The notes: generated by a model from the letters alone, not told the origin. A stretch of 64,000 nucleotides of DNA from Marinobacter salsuginis (GCF_009617755.1 NZ_BGZH01000005.1:1-64000), one strand, 5' to 3'. Counted from the first letter of the stretch, positions 6,926-15,713 are shown. Program-made: numbers and translations.

Positions 6926-8488
6926 ATGAAAAAACTGATTGCAGCATTTGTCGGTTCCATGGCCCTGGCATCGGCACCGGTAGCCCTCTCTGCCGAGGCG
7001 ACCAAGGAACTGAAGATGGCGTACGACGCCGACCCCGTGACCCTCGATATTCATGAGCAGCTGTCTGGCGGCATCCTTCAACTGTCCCATATGACCTTCG
7101 ATCCGCTGCTGCGCTGGACCAAGGATCTTGGCTTTGAGCCGCGACTGGCAGAGAGCTGGGAGCGGATTGACGAAAACACCATGCGCTTCAAACTGCGTGA
7201 GGGCGTTAAGTTCCATTCCGGCAACGAGCTGACGACCGCCGATGTGAAGTTCACCTTCGATCGCCTGAAGCAGAGCCAGGATTTCAAGGCCATCTTCAAG
7301 CCTTTCAGCAGCATTAACATCATCGATGATTACACCTTCGAGCTGGTGACCCGCGAGCCGTATCCGCTGCTGCTGAATACCGCCACCTATATTTTCCCGT
7401 TCGACAGCGAGTTCTACACCGGCCAGACCGAAGACGGCAAGGACAAGAGTGCCATCCTCAAGCACGGCAACTCCTTCGCGTCCGAGAATCTGTCGGGTAC
7501 CGGTCCGTATACCGTGACTGAGCGCAAGCAGGGTGTGCGCGTCGAGTTCGAACGCTTTGACGACTACTGGGATACCGAGTCTCCGGGTAACGTCGGCAAG
7601 ATCGTGCTGACTCCGATCAAGGAGAACAACACCCGCGTTTCTGCCCTGCTGTCTGGTGGCGTCGACTTCATCGCGCCGGTTCCGCCCAATGATCTGGAGC
7701 GTATCCGCAACGACAAGAACGCCAACCTGGTCACCATGAGCGGTACCCGCATCATCCTGTTCCACATGAACCAGGAGCGTGTGGAAGCCTTCAAGAACCC
7801 GAAGGTTCGCCAGGCAATCGCCTATGCGGTCAATCAGGAAGGCATTGCAGCCAAGATCATGAAGGGTTTCGCAACCCCGGCCGCCCAGATGTCCCCAGAA
7901 GGCTACCAGGGTTATAACGAGTCTCTGAAACCGCGCTTCGATGTGGCCAAGGCCCAGCAACTGATGAAGGAAGCCGGTTATGAGGATGGCTTCACCATCA
8001 CCATGATGGCGCCGAACAACCGCTACGTGAACGACGACAAGATCGCTCAGGCAGTGGCCGCCATGCTGGCGCGCATCAACATCAAGGTGGATCTGAAAAC
8101 CCTGCCGAAGGCCCAGTACTGGCCGGAGTACGACAACCGTGCGGCGGACATGATGATGATCGGCTGGCATGCGGATACCGAGGACTCCGCCAACTTCTAC
8201 GAGTTCCTGACCTTCTGCCCGGATGCCGACAGCGGCGCTGGCCAGTACAACGCCGGCAACTACTGCAACCCTGAAATCGACGCCCTGGTACAGAAGGCCA
8301 ACGTCGAGACCGACCTGGACAAGCGCGCGGCCATGTTGCAGGAAGTGGAGCAGCGTCTGTATGACGACGCCGCCTTTGTTCCGCTGCACTGGCAGGACCT
8401 GGCCTGGGCTTCGAAGAAGAATGTGAAGATTGAGCCGGTGCTCAACGTCATGAACTTCCCGTACCTGGGTGACCTGGTTATCGAGTAA
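6926..8488 (+). CDS. Dpp-type peptide ABC transporter, periplasmic substrate-binding protein
   Basis: This 520-residue SBP_bac_5 protein delivers di- or oligopeptides to the ABC transporter encoded next. I place the start at 6926 because it gives a clean Sec signal peptide (MKKLIAAFVGSMALASAPVALSAE) and sits behind GACGGAAAA; a start 33 nt upstream would put extra residues before it. Conserved SBP_bac_5 features include LAESWERIDENTMRFKLREGVKFHSG, DVKFTFDRL and a C-terminal DLAWASKKNVKIEPVLN. It resembles DppA more than OppA, but peptide length and specificity cannot be read. Followed by a hairpin with a U-run before the permeases, which would give excess binding protein over membrane parts. 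Confidence 0.92.
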   Translation: MKKLIAAFVGSMALASAPVALSAEATKELKMAYDADPVTLDIHEQLSGGILQLSHMTFDPLLRWTKDLGFEPRLAESWERIDENTMRFKLREGVKFHSGNELTTADVKFTFDRLKQSQDFKAIFKPFSSINIIDDYTFELVTREPYPLLLNTATYIFPFDSEFYTGQTEDGKDKSAILKHGNSFASENLSGTGPYTVTERKQGVRVEFERFDDYWDTESPGNVGKIVLTPIKENNTRVSALLSGGVDFIAPVPPNDLERIRNDKNANLVTMSGTRIILFHMNQERVEAFKNPKVRQAIAYAVNQEGIAAKIMKGFATPAAQMSPEGYQGYNESLKPRFDVAKAQQLMKEAGYEDGFTITMMAPNNRYVNDDKIAQAVAAMLARINIKVDLKTLPKAQYWPEYDNRAADMMMIGWHADTEDSANFYEFLTFCPDADSGAGQYNAGNYCNPEIDALVQKANVETDLDKRAAMLQEVEQRLYDDAAFVPLHWQDLAWASKKNVKIEPVLNVMNFPYLGDLVIE

Positions 8489-8503
8489 TCGCCTCTAACG
8501 GCA

Positions 8504-8541
8504 GGCCGGTGCTGGAGTGATCCGGTGCCGGCCTTTTGTTT
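8504..8541 (+). terminator. Attenuator-like hairpin between binding protein and permease genes
   Basis: A 13-bp stem (8504-8516 with 8521-8533, including three G-U/U-G pairs) with loop GTGA is followed by TTTTGTTT. It sits 15 nt after the binding-protein stop and 25 nt before the permease start. Because the downstream genes show no obvious promoter of their own, partial termination or 3'-end stabilisation of the binding-protein mRNA is the likely role. Confidence 0.7.
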
Positions 8542-8565
8542 GCAAGCCTTATCCGGAAGCTTTCC

Positions 8566-9615
8566 ATGTTAGCGTTTTTGGTTCAGCGGATTTCCCAGGC
8601 GTTTCTGGTCATGTTTGTGATCAGTGTGATTGCCTTTGCCATTCAGGATGGCCTCGGGGACCCGCTTCAGGAAATGGTGGGGATGTCCGTCTCCGAGGAG
8701 GAGCGGGAAGCCATTCGAGACGAGCTTGGCCTAAATGACCCGATGGTGGTGCAGTACCTGCGTTTTGCGGGCAATGCGCTGCAGGGTGACCTGGGCAACT
8801 CCTACTTCTACAGCAAACCTACCTTGGAAGTGATTGCCGAGCACCTGCCGGCAACACTGGAACTGGTCATCGGTGCCAGCCTGATTATTGTGTTTCTATC
8901 TGTGCCGATCGGTGTCTATGCCGCGATCCGGCCCCAGGCGTGGTTATCCAAATTCTTTATGGGCGTCAGTACCGTGGGTATTTCCATCCCGGTGTTCCTG
9001 ACGGCCATTGTGCTGATTCAGCTGTTCTCCATTGGTGTGACGGTGAGCTGGTTTCCGTCGGACACCGGCTGGGGGCAGTGGCTGAACGAGTTCTTTTCCA
9101 CCGAGGGCGGGTTGCCCTCCTATGGTCGCGGTGATGAGCTGACGCACCTGTTCGGCACCTGGGAATCCGGCTTTTTCTCAAGCGGTGGCCTGATGCACCT
9201 GATCCTGCCATCGGTGTCGCTGGCCTCGATCATGCTGCCGCTGTTCATCCGGCTGATCCGGGCCGAGATGATGGAAGTGTTGCAGAGCGACTACGTCCGC
9301 TACGCTCGTGCCAAAGGCCTCAGTGCCGGCCGCATCAACTTCCTGCATGCTCTCAAGAACACCATGCTGCCGGTGATCACCGTCGGCGGTGTGCAGATCG
9401 GCATCATGGTGGCTTACACCATCCTCACGGAAACCGTGTTCCAGTGGCCGGGCGTGGGCCTGATGTTCCTGGAAGCCATTACCCGCAGCGACATCCCGCT
9501 GATCGTGGCTTACCTGATGGTGGTGGGCCTGATCTTCGTGATTACCAATACCCTGGTGGATCTGATCTACGGACTGGTGAACCCCACCGTCAAACTGACA
9601 GGAAAGAAAGCATGA
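8566..9615 (+). CDS. Dpp-type peptide ABC transporter, permease 1 (DppB-like)
   Basis: This 349-residue inner-membrane permease (BPD_transp_1) has about six helices, an N-terminal helix MLAFLVQRISQAFLVMFVISVIAF and the EAA-loop coupling region RAEMMEVLQSDYVRYARAKGLSAGRI that contacts the ATPases. I chose the ATG at 8566, behind GGAAG at a good distance and with a DppB-like N-terminus, over an upstream in-frame TTG at 8536 that lies in the terminator tail. Its TGA overlaps the ATG of the second permease. It works with the other four subunits in peptide import. Confidence 0.92.
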   Translation: MLAFLVQRISQAFLVMFVISVIAFAIQDGLGDPLQEMVGMSVSEEEREAIRDELGLNDPMVVQYLRFAGNALQGDLGNSYFYSKPTLEVIAEHLPATLELVIGASLIIVFLSVPIGVYAAIRPQAWLSKFFMGVSTVGISIPVFLTAIVLIQLFSIGVTVSWFPSDTGWGQWLNEFFSTEGGLPSYGRGDELTHLFGTWESGFFSSGGLMHLILPSVSLASIMLPLFIRLIRAEMMEVLQSDYVRYARAKGLSAGRINFLHALKNTMLPVITVGGVQIGIMVAYTILTETVFQWPGVGLMFLEAITRSDIPLIVAYLMVVGLIFVITNTLVDLIYGLVNPTVKLTGKKA

Positions 9616-10544
9616 CAACGGCAACGGTTTCCCGCTGGGACCGCTTCCGCGAGTCCTTCTTCTGGTACAGCTTCAAGCGCGACAAGGTGGCCATTGTCAG
9701 CTTCGCCGTGTTGCTGCTGATGGTGCTGGCGGCGGTGTTTGCGCCCCTGCTGGCACCCGCCGATCCCTACGATCTGGCGCAGATCAATATCATGAATTCC
9801 GAGCTGCCCCCGGTGGGCATGAGCGGAGCTGATCCGGCCTTCCCCCTGGGCACCGACGCTCAGGGCAGGGATCTGCTGTCCACGATTCTTTACGGTACCC
9901 GGGTGTCCCTGATGATCGGTTTCGGGGCGGTGGTCCTGCAGGCGTTTCTGGGCATTCTGTTCGGCCTCCTCGCCGGCTACCTGGGTGGCAAGGTAGACGC
10001 GGTGCTGATGCGTATTGCCGATGTGCAATTGTCCTTCTCCACTCTAATGGTTGCCATCATCGTGGGCGCAGTATTCAAGGCCAGCTTCGGCAACCTGATG
10101 TTCGGTGAGATCGCCATCTACATGCTGATCTTCATCATCGGTGTCGCCGAGTGGCCCCAGATTGCCCGCACCGTTCGTGCCTCGGTGCTGGCGGAGAAAA
10201 AGAAGGAATACGTCGACGCCGCCAAGGTGATGGGCTTCGGGACACGTCGGATCATGTTCCGGCATATCCTGCCCAACACGCTGTCGCCCATCTTTGTTAT
10301 CGCCACGGTCCAGATTGCCAACGCCATTATCTCCGAGGCGGCCCTGTCGTTCCTGGGGCTTGGCATGCCGGAGACCCAGCCGTCGCTGGGCTCGTTGATC
10401 AAATCCGGCTTCGACTACATCCAGAGCGGTTCCTGGTGGATCACACTGATCCCGGGCCTGGTGCTGGTGGTGCTCGTTCTGGTCATCAACCTGTTGGGTG
10501 ACTGGTTGCGGGATGTGATGAACCCACGGCTGTACAAGGGGTAA
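9612..10544 (+). CDS. Dpp-type peptide ABC transporter, permease 2 (DppC-like)
   Basis: This 310-residue permease carries the OppC N-terminal segment (FKRDKVAIVSFAVLLLMVLAAVFAPLLAP), the family's HPLGTDxxGRD-type motif as FPLGTDAQGRDLLS, and the EAA loop VRASVLAEKKKEYVDAAKVMG. The start at 9612 overlaps the DppB-like stop (ATGA), a usual sign of coupled synthesis of the heterodimer. A much longer upstream reading in this frame is the shadow of the preceding gene. The following ATPase gene starts 4 nt after the stop. Confidence 0.93.
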   Translation: MTTATVSRWDRFRESFFWYSFKRDKVAIVSFAVLLLMVLAAVFAPLLAPADPYDLAQINIMNSELPPVGMSGADPAFPLGTDAQGRDLLSTILYGTRVSLMIGFGAVVLQAFLGILFGLLAGYLGGKVDAVLMRIADVQLSFSTLMVAIIVGAVFKASFGNLMFGEIAIYMLIFIIGVAEWPQIARTVRASVLAEKKKEYVDAAKVMGFGTRRIMFRHILPNTLSPIFVIATVQIANAIISEAALSFLGLGMPETQPSLGSLIKSGFDYIQSGSWWITLIPGLVLVVLVLVINLLGDWLRDVMNPRLYKG

Positions 10545-10548
10545 CACC

Positions 10549-11547
10549 ATGGCACTGTTGGAAGTTAAAGATCTGGATGTGCGCTTTGCTGTCCGTGGTG
10601 GTGATCTGACCGCGCTGCGGGGAATCAGTTTTACCCTCGACAAGGGTGAGCGCTTGGGCCTGGTTGGTGAATCCGGTGCCGGTAAGTCGGTGGCGGCGTT
10701 CTCGATTCTCAACCTGATTGCCAAGCCGGGCTACATCGCCGGCGGGCAGATCCTGTTCGAGGGCAAGGATCTGGCGGCCATGAGCGAGCGGGAACTGCGG
10801 AAAATCCGTGGTAACCGCATTGCCATGATCTTCCAGGACCCGATGATGACCCTGAACCCGGTGCTCACCATTGGCACCCAGATGGTCGAGGCTATCCTGG
10901 CCCACAGGAAGATCAGTAAAAAAGAAGCCCGCGCCATTGCGCTGGACCGGCTGCAAAAAGTGCAGATTCCGTCGCCGGAGAAGCGTCTGGATCAGTACCC
11001 TCATGAATTGTCCGGAGGTATGCGCCAGCGGGTGATCATTGCCATCGCTCTGCTGCTGGACCCGGAAATCATCATCGCCGATGAGCCGACAACGGCTCTG
11101 GATGTCACCATCCAGGCGGAAATCATGGACCTGCTACTGAACCTGTGCGAGCAGGAGAATGTGGCGCTGATGCTGATTACCCACGATCTGGGCGTGGTCT
11201 CACAGGTCACCCAGCGAATGCTGGTCATGTATTCCGGCCGGATCATCGAGCAGGGCCCGACCCGGGAAATTATTAACGATGCCCAGCACCCCTACACCCA
11301 GGGGCTGATCAACGCGTTGCCCCAGATGGGCGAGCCCGGCGAGCGTCTGTTCCAGATTCCCGGGTCAATGCCGTCTCTGAAGAATGTGCCCTCGGGCTGC
11401 CCGTTCCATCCCCGCTGCAAGTTCGCCACCGAACAGTGCAAGCAGGCGATGCCCGAGTATGTCCGCTCTGGCAATGTGAATGTGGCCTGTTACGAAGTCG
11501 CCAACCTGATTGAGCAGGAGAAACGCATGCAGGAGGCCGAATCATGA
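10549..11547 (+). CDS. Dpp-type peptide ABC transporter, ATPase 1 (DppD-like)
   Basis: This 332-residue cytoplasmic ATPase energises peptide import. Walker A is GESGAGKS (residues 40-47), the signature LSGGMRQRV is at about 158, and Walker B is [12 protein letters not shown] followed by the H-loop ITHDLGVV. The C-terminal oligo_HPY extension contains [15 protein letters not shown] and a further Cys; comparable Cys clusters in Dpp/Opp ATPases bind an Fe-S cluster. Overlaps the next ATPase gene by 4 nt (ATGA). The two ATPases form a heterodimer under the permeases. Confidence 0.93.
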   Translation: MALLEVKDLDVRFAVRGGDLTALRGISFTLDKGERLGLVGESGAGKSVAAFSILNLIAKPGYIAGGQILFEGKDLAAMSERELRKIRGNRIAMIFQDPMMTLNPVLTIGTQMVEAILAHRKISKKEARAIALDRLQKVQIPSPEKRLDQYPHELSGGMRQRVIIAIALLLDPEIIIADEPTTALDVTIQAEIMDLLLNLCEQENVALMLITHDLGVVSQVTQRMLVMYSGRIIEQGPTREIINDAQHPYTQGLINALPQMGEPGERLFQIPGSMPSLKNVPSGCPFHPRCKFATEQCKQAMPEYVRSGNVNVACYEVANLIEQEKRMQEAES

Positions 11548-12554
11548 CCTCCCCGTTGGTAAGTATCCGCGGTCTTGAGAAACGCTTTGACCTCTCCGGC
11601 AGCCTGCTGGAGCAGATCACCTTCGAGGCTGGCCGTTTCCGCCGCAAACAGGAAGCGGTCCATGCCATCAACGGCGTCGATCTGGAAGTGCAAAAGGGCG
11701 AAGCCCTGTGCGTGGTGGGCGAATCCGGTTGTGGCAAATCCACCGTGGCCCGTACCGTCATGGGCTTGCTCTCGCCCAGCGCCGGCGAGATCCACTACGA
11801 CGGCCAGCGCATCGACAACCTGGAGCGCAAGGATTCTCTGCCCTACCGTCGCAAGATGCAGATGATCTTCCAGAACCCCTACGCCTCCCTGAATCCCCGC
11901 ATGACCATCCAGCAGACCCTGGAGGAGCCGATCCGGTTTCACCATCCGGACTGGTCGCCGGTGCAGGTGCGGGACAAGATCCACGAGGTGATGCATTCGG
12001 TGGGCATTGATCCGGACTGGGGTAGCCGCTTTGGCCATGAGTTCTCCGGTGGCCAGCGCCAGCGGATCGCCATTGCTCGCGCCCTGGCAGTGGATCCCGA
12101 ATTCATTGTGGCGGACGAGCCAATTTCGGCCCTGGACGTGTCTATTCAGGCTCAGGTGCTGAATCTGCTCATGGACGCCCAGGAAAGCCGCGGGCTGACC
12201 TATCTGTTCATTACCCACGATCTGGCGGTGGTGGAGCATTTCGGCACCCGGGTGGCGGTGATGTATCTGGGAAGAGTCTGTGAGCTGGCGGATACAAAAA
12301 CGCTGTTCTCCGCCCCCCGGCATCCATACACTCAGGCGCTGCTTTCTGCGATTCCGAAACTGGAGGACGACCGCCCCAACCACATCCGGCTGAAAGGGGA
12401 AGTGCCCACTCCCGTGAATCTGCCGTCGGGCTGCGTGTTCCATGGTCGGTGCCCCTATGCCAACGAGCGATGCCGGCAGGAAATCCCGCAGTTGATCACC
12501 ACGGATGGCGGTACCCAGGTTGCCTGCCACGCGGTGGAAGAGGGCCGGTTGTAA
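11544..12554 (+). CDS. Dpp-type peptide ABC transporter, ATPase 2 (DppF-like)
   Basis: This 336-residue second ATPase of the transporter has Walker A GESGCGKST (about 56-64), Q-loop MIFQNPYASLNPRMT, signature FSGGQRQRIAIARAL, Walker B FIVADEPISALDVS and H-loop ITHDLAVVEHF. The C-terminal oligo_HPY extension has the Cys motif GCVFHGRCPYANERC. It is the last transporter gene; a LysR regulator follows after 75 bp on the same strand. No terminator is obvious in that gap, so read-through into the regulator and the peptidase gene is possible. Confidence 0.93.
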   Translation: MTSPLVSIRGLEKRFDLSGSLLEQITFEAGRFRRKQEAVHAINGVDLEVQKGEALCVVGESGCGKSTVARTVMGLLSPSAGEIHYDGQRIDNLERKDSLPYRRKMQMIFQNPYASLNPRMTIQQTLEEPIRFHHPDWSPVQVRDKIHEVMHSVGIDPDWGSRFGHEFSGGQRQRIAIARALAVDPEFIVADEPISALDVSIQAQVLNLLMDAQESRGLTYLFITHDLAVVEHFGTRVAVMYLGRVCELADTKTLFSAPRHPYTQALLSAIPKLEDDRPNHIRLKGEVPTPVNLPSGCVFHGRCPYANERCRQEIPQLITTDGGTQVACHAVEEGRL

Positions 12555-12629
12555 CGGCGCCGCTGCGATAGGCTATGATGCCAGCAGCAGAACTCGCATC
12601 GATACAACGACATACCCTTAGGGGACTCC

Positions 12630-13544
12630 ATGGAAGTACGCTGGTTGGAAGATTTTCTGGCGCTGGCCCGAACGCGCCATTTCTCACGTGCTGCTGAATT
12701 GCAGCACGTGAGCCAACCTACGTTCAGCCGACGGATCAAACTTTTGGAAGAGGCTATGGGAAGCACGCTGATCAATCGTCAGACGCTGCCCCTCTCATTG
12801 ACGCCTGCCGGCGAGATCTTCCGGGAACTGTGCGAGCGGATTACCCGGGATGTTCGGGATACCCGTGATCGCATTACCGCTCTTGAAGCCGAGGTGTCTG
12901 CCAGGATCAGTGTGGGGTCCACCCAGGGGCTGTTTTCGCACTTCTACCAGGGCTGGGCCCAGGATGCCGGCATCGCTGAACGTCTGCAGCTAAACCTGAA
13001 CGCTACCAGTTGGGTGGGGGAGCAGTTTCTGGAGGCGCTGGACAGTGGTGAGTGTGATCTGGTTCTGTGTTACTGGCATCCGGATCTGCCCTGGGGCGGC
13101 AGGCTGACCGCCGACAGTTACGATTGGCTGGTGCTGGCTCGTGAACACCTGGTCCCGGTCAGCGTTTCTGACGATCAGGGGCATCCCCGGTTTGCCTTGC
13201 CGGGCAGTGCTGAACAACCGGTACCGCTGATTGCCTACCACAGTCGTGGTTTCCTGCAATCGGCGATTGAAGGCCATCTTGTTCGCAGCAGGCTAAGCGC
13301 CAACCTGTTGCCACTCAATGAGAATACCCAGTCGGCCAGTATCAAGGCGCTGGTCAAACAGGGTTTCGGCATGGGGTGGCTGCCCCGGCGCATGACCGAA
13401 AAAAGCGAACAATTCGGCAGTCTGGCGCGTGCTGGTGATGAGAGCTGGGACGTGCCCCTGGAAATCCGCCTGATCCGTCTCCGGGATACCCGCTCGGAAG
13501 ATCTGTTAACCCTCTGGAAAACACTGGAAGATGGCTATGCCTGA
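12630..13544 (+). CDS. LysR-family transcriptional regulator
   Basis: This 304-residue LysR-type regulator has an N-terminal winged helix (residues 1-60; FLALARTRHFSRAAELQHVSQPTFSRRI split by the turn) and a LysR_substrate effector domain (about 90-295). It lies between the peptide transporter and an Xaa-Pro dipeptidase and overlaps the latter by 14 nt, so the natural proposal is control of peptide or proline-peptide use. The HTH-coding DNA contains a perfect 12-bp-arm dyad (12683-12712). Effector unknown. ATG at 12630 follows AGGGGA at good spacing. Confidence 0.9.
   Translation: MEVRWLEDFLALARTRHFSRAAELQHVSQPTFSRRIKLLEEAMGSTLINRQTLPLSLTPAGEIFRELCERITRDVRDTRDRITALEAEVSARISVGSTQGLFSHFYQGWAQDAGIAERLQLNLNATSWVGEQFLEALDSGECDLVLCYWHPDLPWGGRLTADSYDWLVLAREHLVPVSVSDDQGHPRFALPGSAEQPVPLIAYHSRGFLQSAIEGHLVRSRLSANLLPLNENTQSASIKALVKQGFGMGWLPRRMTEKSEQFGSLARAGDESWDVPLEIRLIRLRDTRSEDLLTLWKTLEDGYA
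12683..12712. repeat. Perfect inverted repeat inside the lysR coding region
   Basis: CTCACGTGCTGC (12683-12694) and GCAGCACGTGAG (12701-12712) are exact reverse complements around a 6-nt centre TGAATT. The centre is the core of an EcoRI-like palindrome on its own except for its outer bases. The repeat lies about 55 nt into lysR. It could be an operator for autoregulation, an mRNA hairpin or coincidence. Confidence 0.6.
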
Positions 13545-14820
13545 TGATGCCCTGTTGCACCTGCAGATCGATCACCTGAAAGAACTGCAGGCCCGATACG
13601 AATCGGCGCTGTCGGAGCATGGTTACGACAGCCTGCTCATCTCATCCGGCGCCGCGCCATACCGCTATGGTGATGACCAGGCGTGGCATTTTCAGGGTTA
13701 CGGTCCGTTCCTTCAGTGGACCGGGCTGGCCGGTCGCGAACACGGCTGGCTCTGGATTCGGGCGGGGCACAAACCCGTGCTGTGGCTGTATGAGCCGGTG
13801 GATTTCTGGCACGCCAGTTCGCCTTTGGCGGAAGAACCCTGGCAGCAGTTTATCGAGGTTCGCAGGAGCGATTCACCCGAGGCGCCGTTGTTGGATGATC
13901 CCGACAGCCTGGCGGTGATCGGCGACCCCGCACTGATCAGTAATGTTCCCGGAGACACAAACCCGGACGATTTGCTCCGGGAACTGGACGAAACCCGGGT
14001 GCGCAAGACTCAATATGAAATCGAGTGTCTGGCACAGGCCAACAGTCTGGCTCTGGAAGGCCATGCCGCCGCCAGGGAGGCGTTCCTGGCCGGTGAAAGT
14101 GAATTCGGCATCAACCTGGCCTACCAGAAGGCAACCGGTCAGCGGGAAGCTGAGGCGCCGTATCACAGCATCATCGGCCTGAACGAGCACGCCGGTACAC
14201 TGCACTACCAGTATTACGATACGCAGCCCCTGGGGCAGCCCCGAAGTTTGCTGATTGATGCCGGAGTCCGTTTTCGTGGCTACTGCTCCGACATCACCCG
14301 CACCACGGCAGGCCCGCAGGAGTCACACTTTGCGGCGCTGATCCATGGTCTCGACCGACTCCAGGTCAGGCTCTGCGACATGGTCGCGCCCGGGGTGGAC
14401 TACATCGACATCCATCGCAAGGCGCATCAGGGGCTTGCCGCCCTGCTGTCGGCCACCGGTCTGGTGTCTGGCCTGGACGATGATGACATCGTCGAAAAGG
14501 GCATCACCCGTGTGTTCTTCCCCCATGGCATCGGTCATTTCTTGGGCGTACAGGTTCACGATGTGGCTGGTAAACCAACGCCGCCTCCGGAAGACGCGCC
14601 GTTTCTCCGTCTCACCCGCAGGCTGGAACCCGATATGGTGGTCACCATCGAACCGGGTCTCTATTTTATTCCTTCCCTGATGGATCCCTTGCTGGAAGGG
14701 GAGTTGGGGCAGTACCTGAACCGCGAGTTGATTAGCCGGTTGAGGGGCTGCGGGGGCATTCGTATCGAGGACAACGTGGTGGTCACCGAAAACGGCTCGC
14801 GGAATCTGACCCGAGGTTAA
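13531..14820 (+). CDS. pepQ: Xaa-Pro dipeptidase (prolidase, PepQ/OPAA type)
   Basis: This 429-residue M24B metallopeptidase cleaves dipeptides with C-terminal proline; marine PepQ enzymes such as Alteromonas OPAA also hydrolyse some organophosphate esters. The dinuclear metal ligands can be placed: Asp in LLIDAGVRFRGYCSDITRT (two Asp), His in FPHGIGHFLGVQVHD, Glu in TIEPGLYF, and Glu in GIRIEDNVVV. Length fits PepQ (about 440). The start overlaps lysR by 14 nt; a second in-frame ATG at 13537 is equally possible. Together with the upstream peptide importer it forms a sensible import-and-cleave set for proline peptides. Confidence 0.93.
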   Translation: MAMPDDALLHLQIDHLKELQARYESALSEHGYDSLLISSGAAPYRYGDDQAWHFQGYGPFLQWTGLAGREHGWLWIRAGHKPVLWLYEPVDFWHASSPLAEEPWQQFIEVRRSDSPEAPLLDDPDSLAVIGDPALISNVPGDTNPDDLLRELDETRVRKTQYEIECLAQANSLALEGHAAAREAFLAGESEFGINLAYQKATGQREAEAPYHSIIGLNEHAGTLHYQYYDTQPLGQPRSLLIDAGVRFRGYCSDITRTTAGPQESHFAALIHGLDRLQVRLCDMVAPGVDYIDIHRKAHQGLAALLSATGLVSGLDDDDIVEKGITRVFFPHGIGHFLGVQVHDVAGKPTPPPEDAPFLRLTRRLEPDMVVTIEPGLYFIPSLMDPLLEGELGQYLNRELISRLRGCGGIRIEDNVVVTENGSRNLTRG

Positions 14821-14865
14821 TGAGTCTCGCAACACAAAAAGTTGCACAAAATTAAGCCAGAAGGC

Positions 14866-14919
14866 TTGCATTTCGAGATGCCAATGACAATAATTATCAC
14901 TAACTTTTATTGTCATTGG
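14866..14919 (+). promoter_or_regulatory. Fur-box promoter and 13-bp inverted repeat upstream of bfd
   Basis: TTGCAT (14866-14871) and AATAAT (14889-14894) form a good sigma-70 promoter with a 17-bp spacer. The 19 bases 14880-14898 match the Fur consensus GATAATGATAATCATTATC at 15 positions by hand count and cover the -10. In addition CCAATGACAATAA (14881-14893) is repeated as a perfect inverse at 14907-14919. The second arm ends in the GG of the probable Shine-Dalgarno GGTGA. Iron repression of bfd is well known; the role of the second arm is inference. Confidence 0.7.
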
Positions 14920-14931
14920 TGATTCACTGCT

Positions 14932-15138
14932 ATGTACGTTTGCCTTTGCCACGGCGTAACCGACCGGGAAATTCGCGAAGCTGCCGATAACGGCGTGTCA
15001 TCCATGCGCCAGCTTGGCAAAGAGCTGGGTGTTGGCACCCAGTGTGGACGCTGTGCCTGCACTGCCCGCGAAATCTTGCGCGAGAGCCGCACGCCCGACT
15101 ACATGGCGATGGCCAATATGCTCGCCCAGCCTGCCTGA
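14932..15138 (+). CDS. bfd: Bacterioferritin-associated ferredoxin Bfd
   Basis: This 68-residue [2Fe-2S] protein binds bacterioferritin and donates electrons to release stored iron. Cluster ligands in the BFD fold are Cys4, Cys6, Cys38 and Cys41 (MYVCLCHG ... TQCGRCAC). The C-terminus is slightly extended compared with Pseudomonas Bfd (about 73 residues, so length is normal). A Fur-box promoter stands directly upstream, consistent with production under iron starvation. The bacterioferritin gene follows 90 bp later on the same strand, probably with its own transcription because need for the two proteins is opposite. Confidence 0.96.
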   Translation: MYVCLCHGVTDREIREAADNGVSSMRQLGKELGVGTQCGRCACTAREILRESRTPDYMAMANMLAQPA

Positions 15139-15164
15139 CCGGTACGATTGTCCGGTTCTATTTT
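15137..15164 (+). terminator. Weak intrinsic terminator after bfd
   Basis: A 6-bp stem (15137-15142 with 15152-15157, one G-U pair) precedes CTATTTTT. Short but correctly placed between bfd and bfr, which are expected to respond oppositely to iron. Confidence 0.4.
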
Positions 15165-15227
15165 TCTCTTGTCCGATAAGGGGCTATCCTAAGAGGCTGA
15201 CACATTCGGCCATCAGGGAGCCCTATC

Positions 15228-15704
15228 ATGAAAGGCGATAAAAAGGTCATCCAGCATTTGAACAAGGTCCTCGGCAACGAGCTGACCGCGATCAACCAGT
15301 ACTTTCTCCATTCCCGCATGTACAAGGATTGGGGCATTACCAAGCTGGCCGCCAAGGAATACGAAGAGTCCATCGACGAAATGAAGCATGCAGACCTGCT
15401 CATTGAGCGGATCCTGTTTCTCGAAGGCCTGCCCAACCTCCAGGATCTCAACAAGCTGTTAATCGGCGAGAACGTCGAGGAAATGATCTCCTGCGATCTG
15501 AAGCTGGAAGAAATTGCTCACAGCGATCTGAAAGAAGCGATCCTCTATTGCGAGGAAGTTCAGGACTTTACCAGCCGTGAGCTGTTCCGCAGCATTCTCG
15601 ATAGCGAAGAAGAACACATCGACTGGCTGGAAACCCAGCTGGAAATGATTTCCCAGATGGGCGTCCAGAACTACATCCAGCTTCAATCATCCGCCGCGGA
15701 GTAA
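15228..15704 (+). CDS. bfr: Bacterioferritin
   Basis: This 158-residue subunit forms the 24-mer iron store. The ferroxidase ligands are all at their usual positions: Glu18, Glu51, His54, Glu94, Glu127 and His130. Met52, the axial haem ligand shared between two subunits, is also present, so this is a haem-binding, catalytically complete bacterioferritin. Bfd, its electron donor for iron release, is encoded just upstream. A phosphohexomutase gene starts 10 bp after the stop; that proximity is unlikely to be functional. Confidence 0.96.
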   Translation: MKGDKKVIQHLNKVLGNELTAINQYFLHSRMYKDWGITKLAAKEYEESIDEMKHADLLIERILFLEGLPNLQDLNKLLIGENVEEMISCDLKLEEIAHSDLKEAILYCEEVQDFTSRELFRSILDSEEEHIDWLETQLEMISQMGVQNYIQLQSSAAE

Positions 15705-15713
15705 TTCCAGACA

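Noticed and set aside
6830..8389. 519-residue open frame antisense to the peptide-binding protein gene
   Set aside because: It mirrors a strongly conserved SBP gene with a signal peptide; the antisense product has no recognisable motif, as often happens opposite GC-biased third positions.
9444..9611. N-terminal extension of the second peptide permease
   Set aside because: The extension overlaps the first permease gene in another frame; ATG 9612 gives the conserved OppC-type N-terminus and an ATGA overlap.
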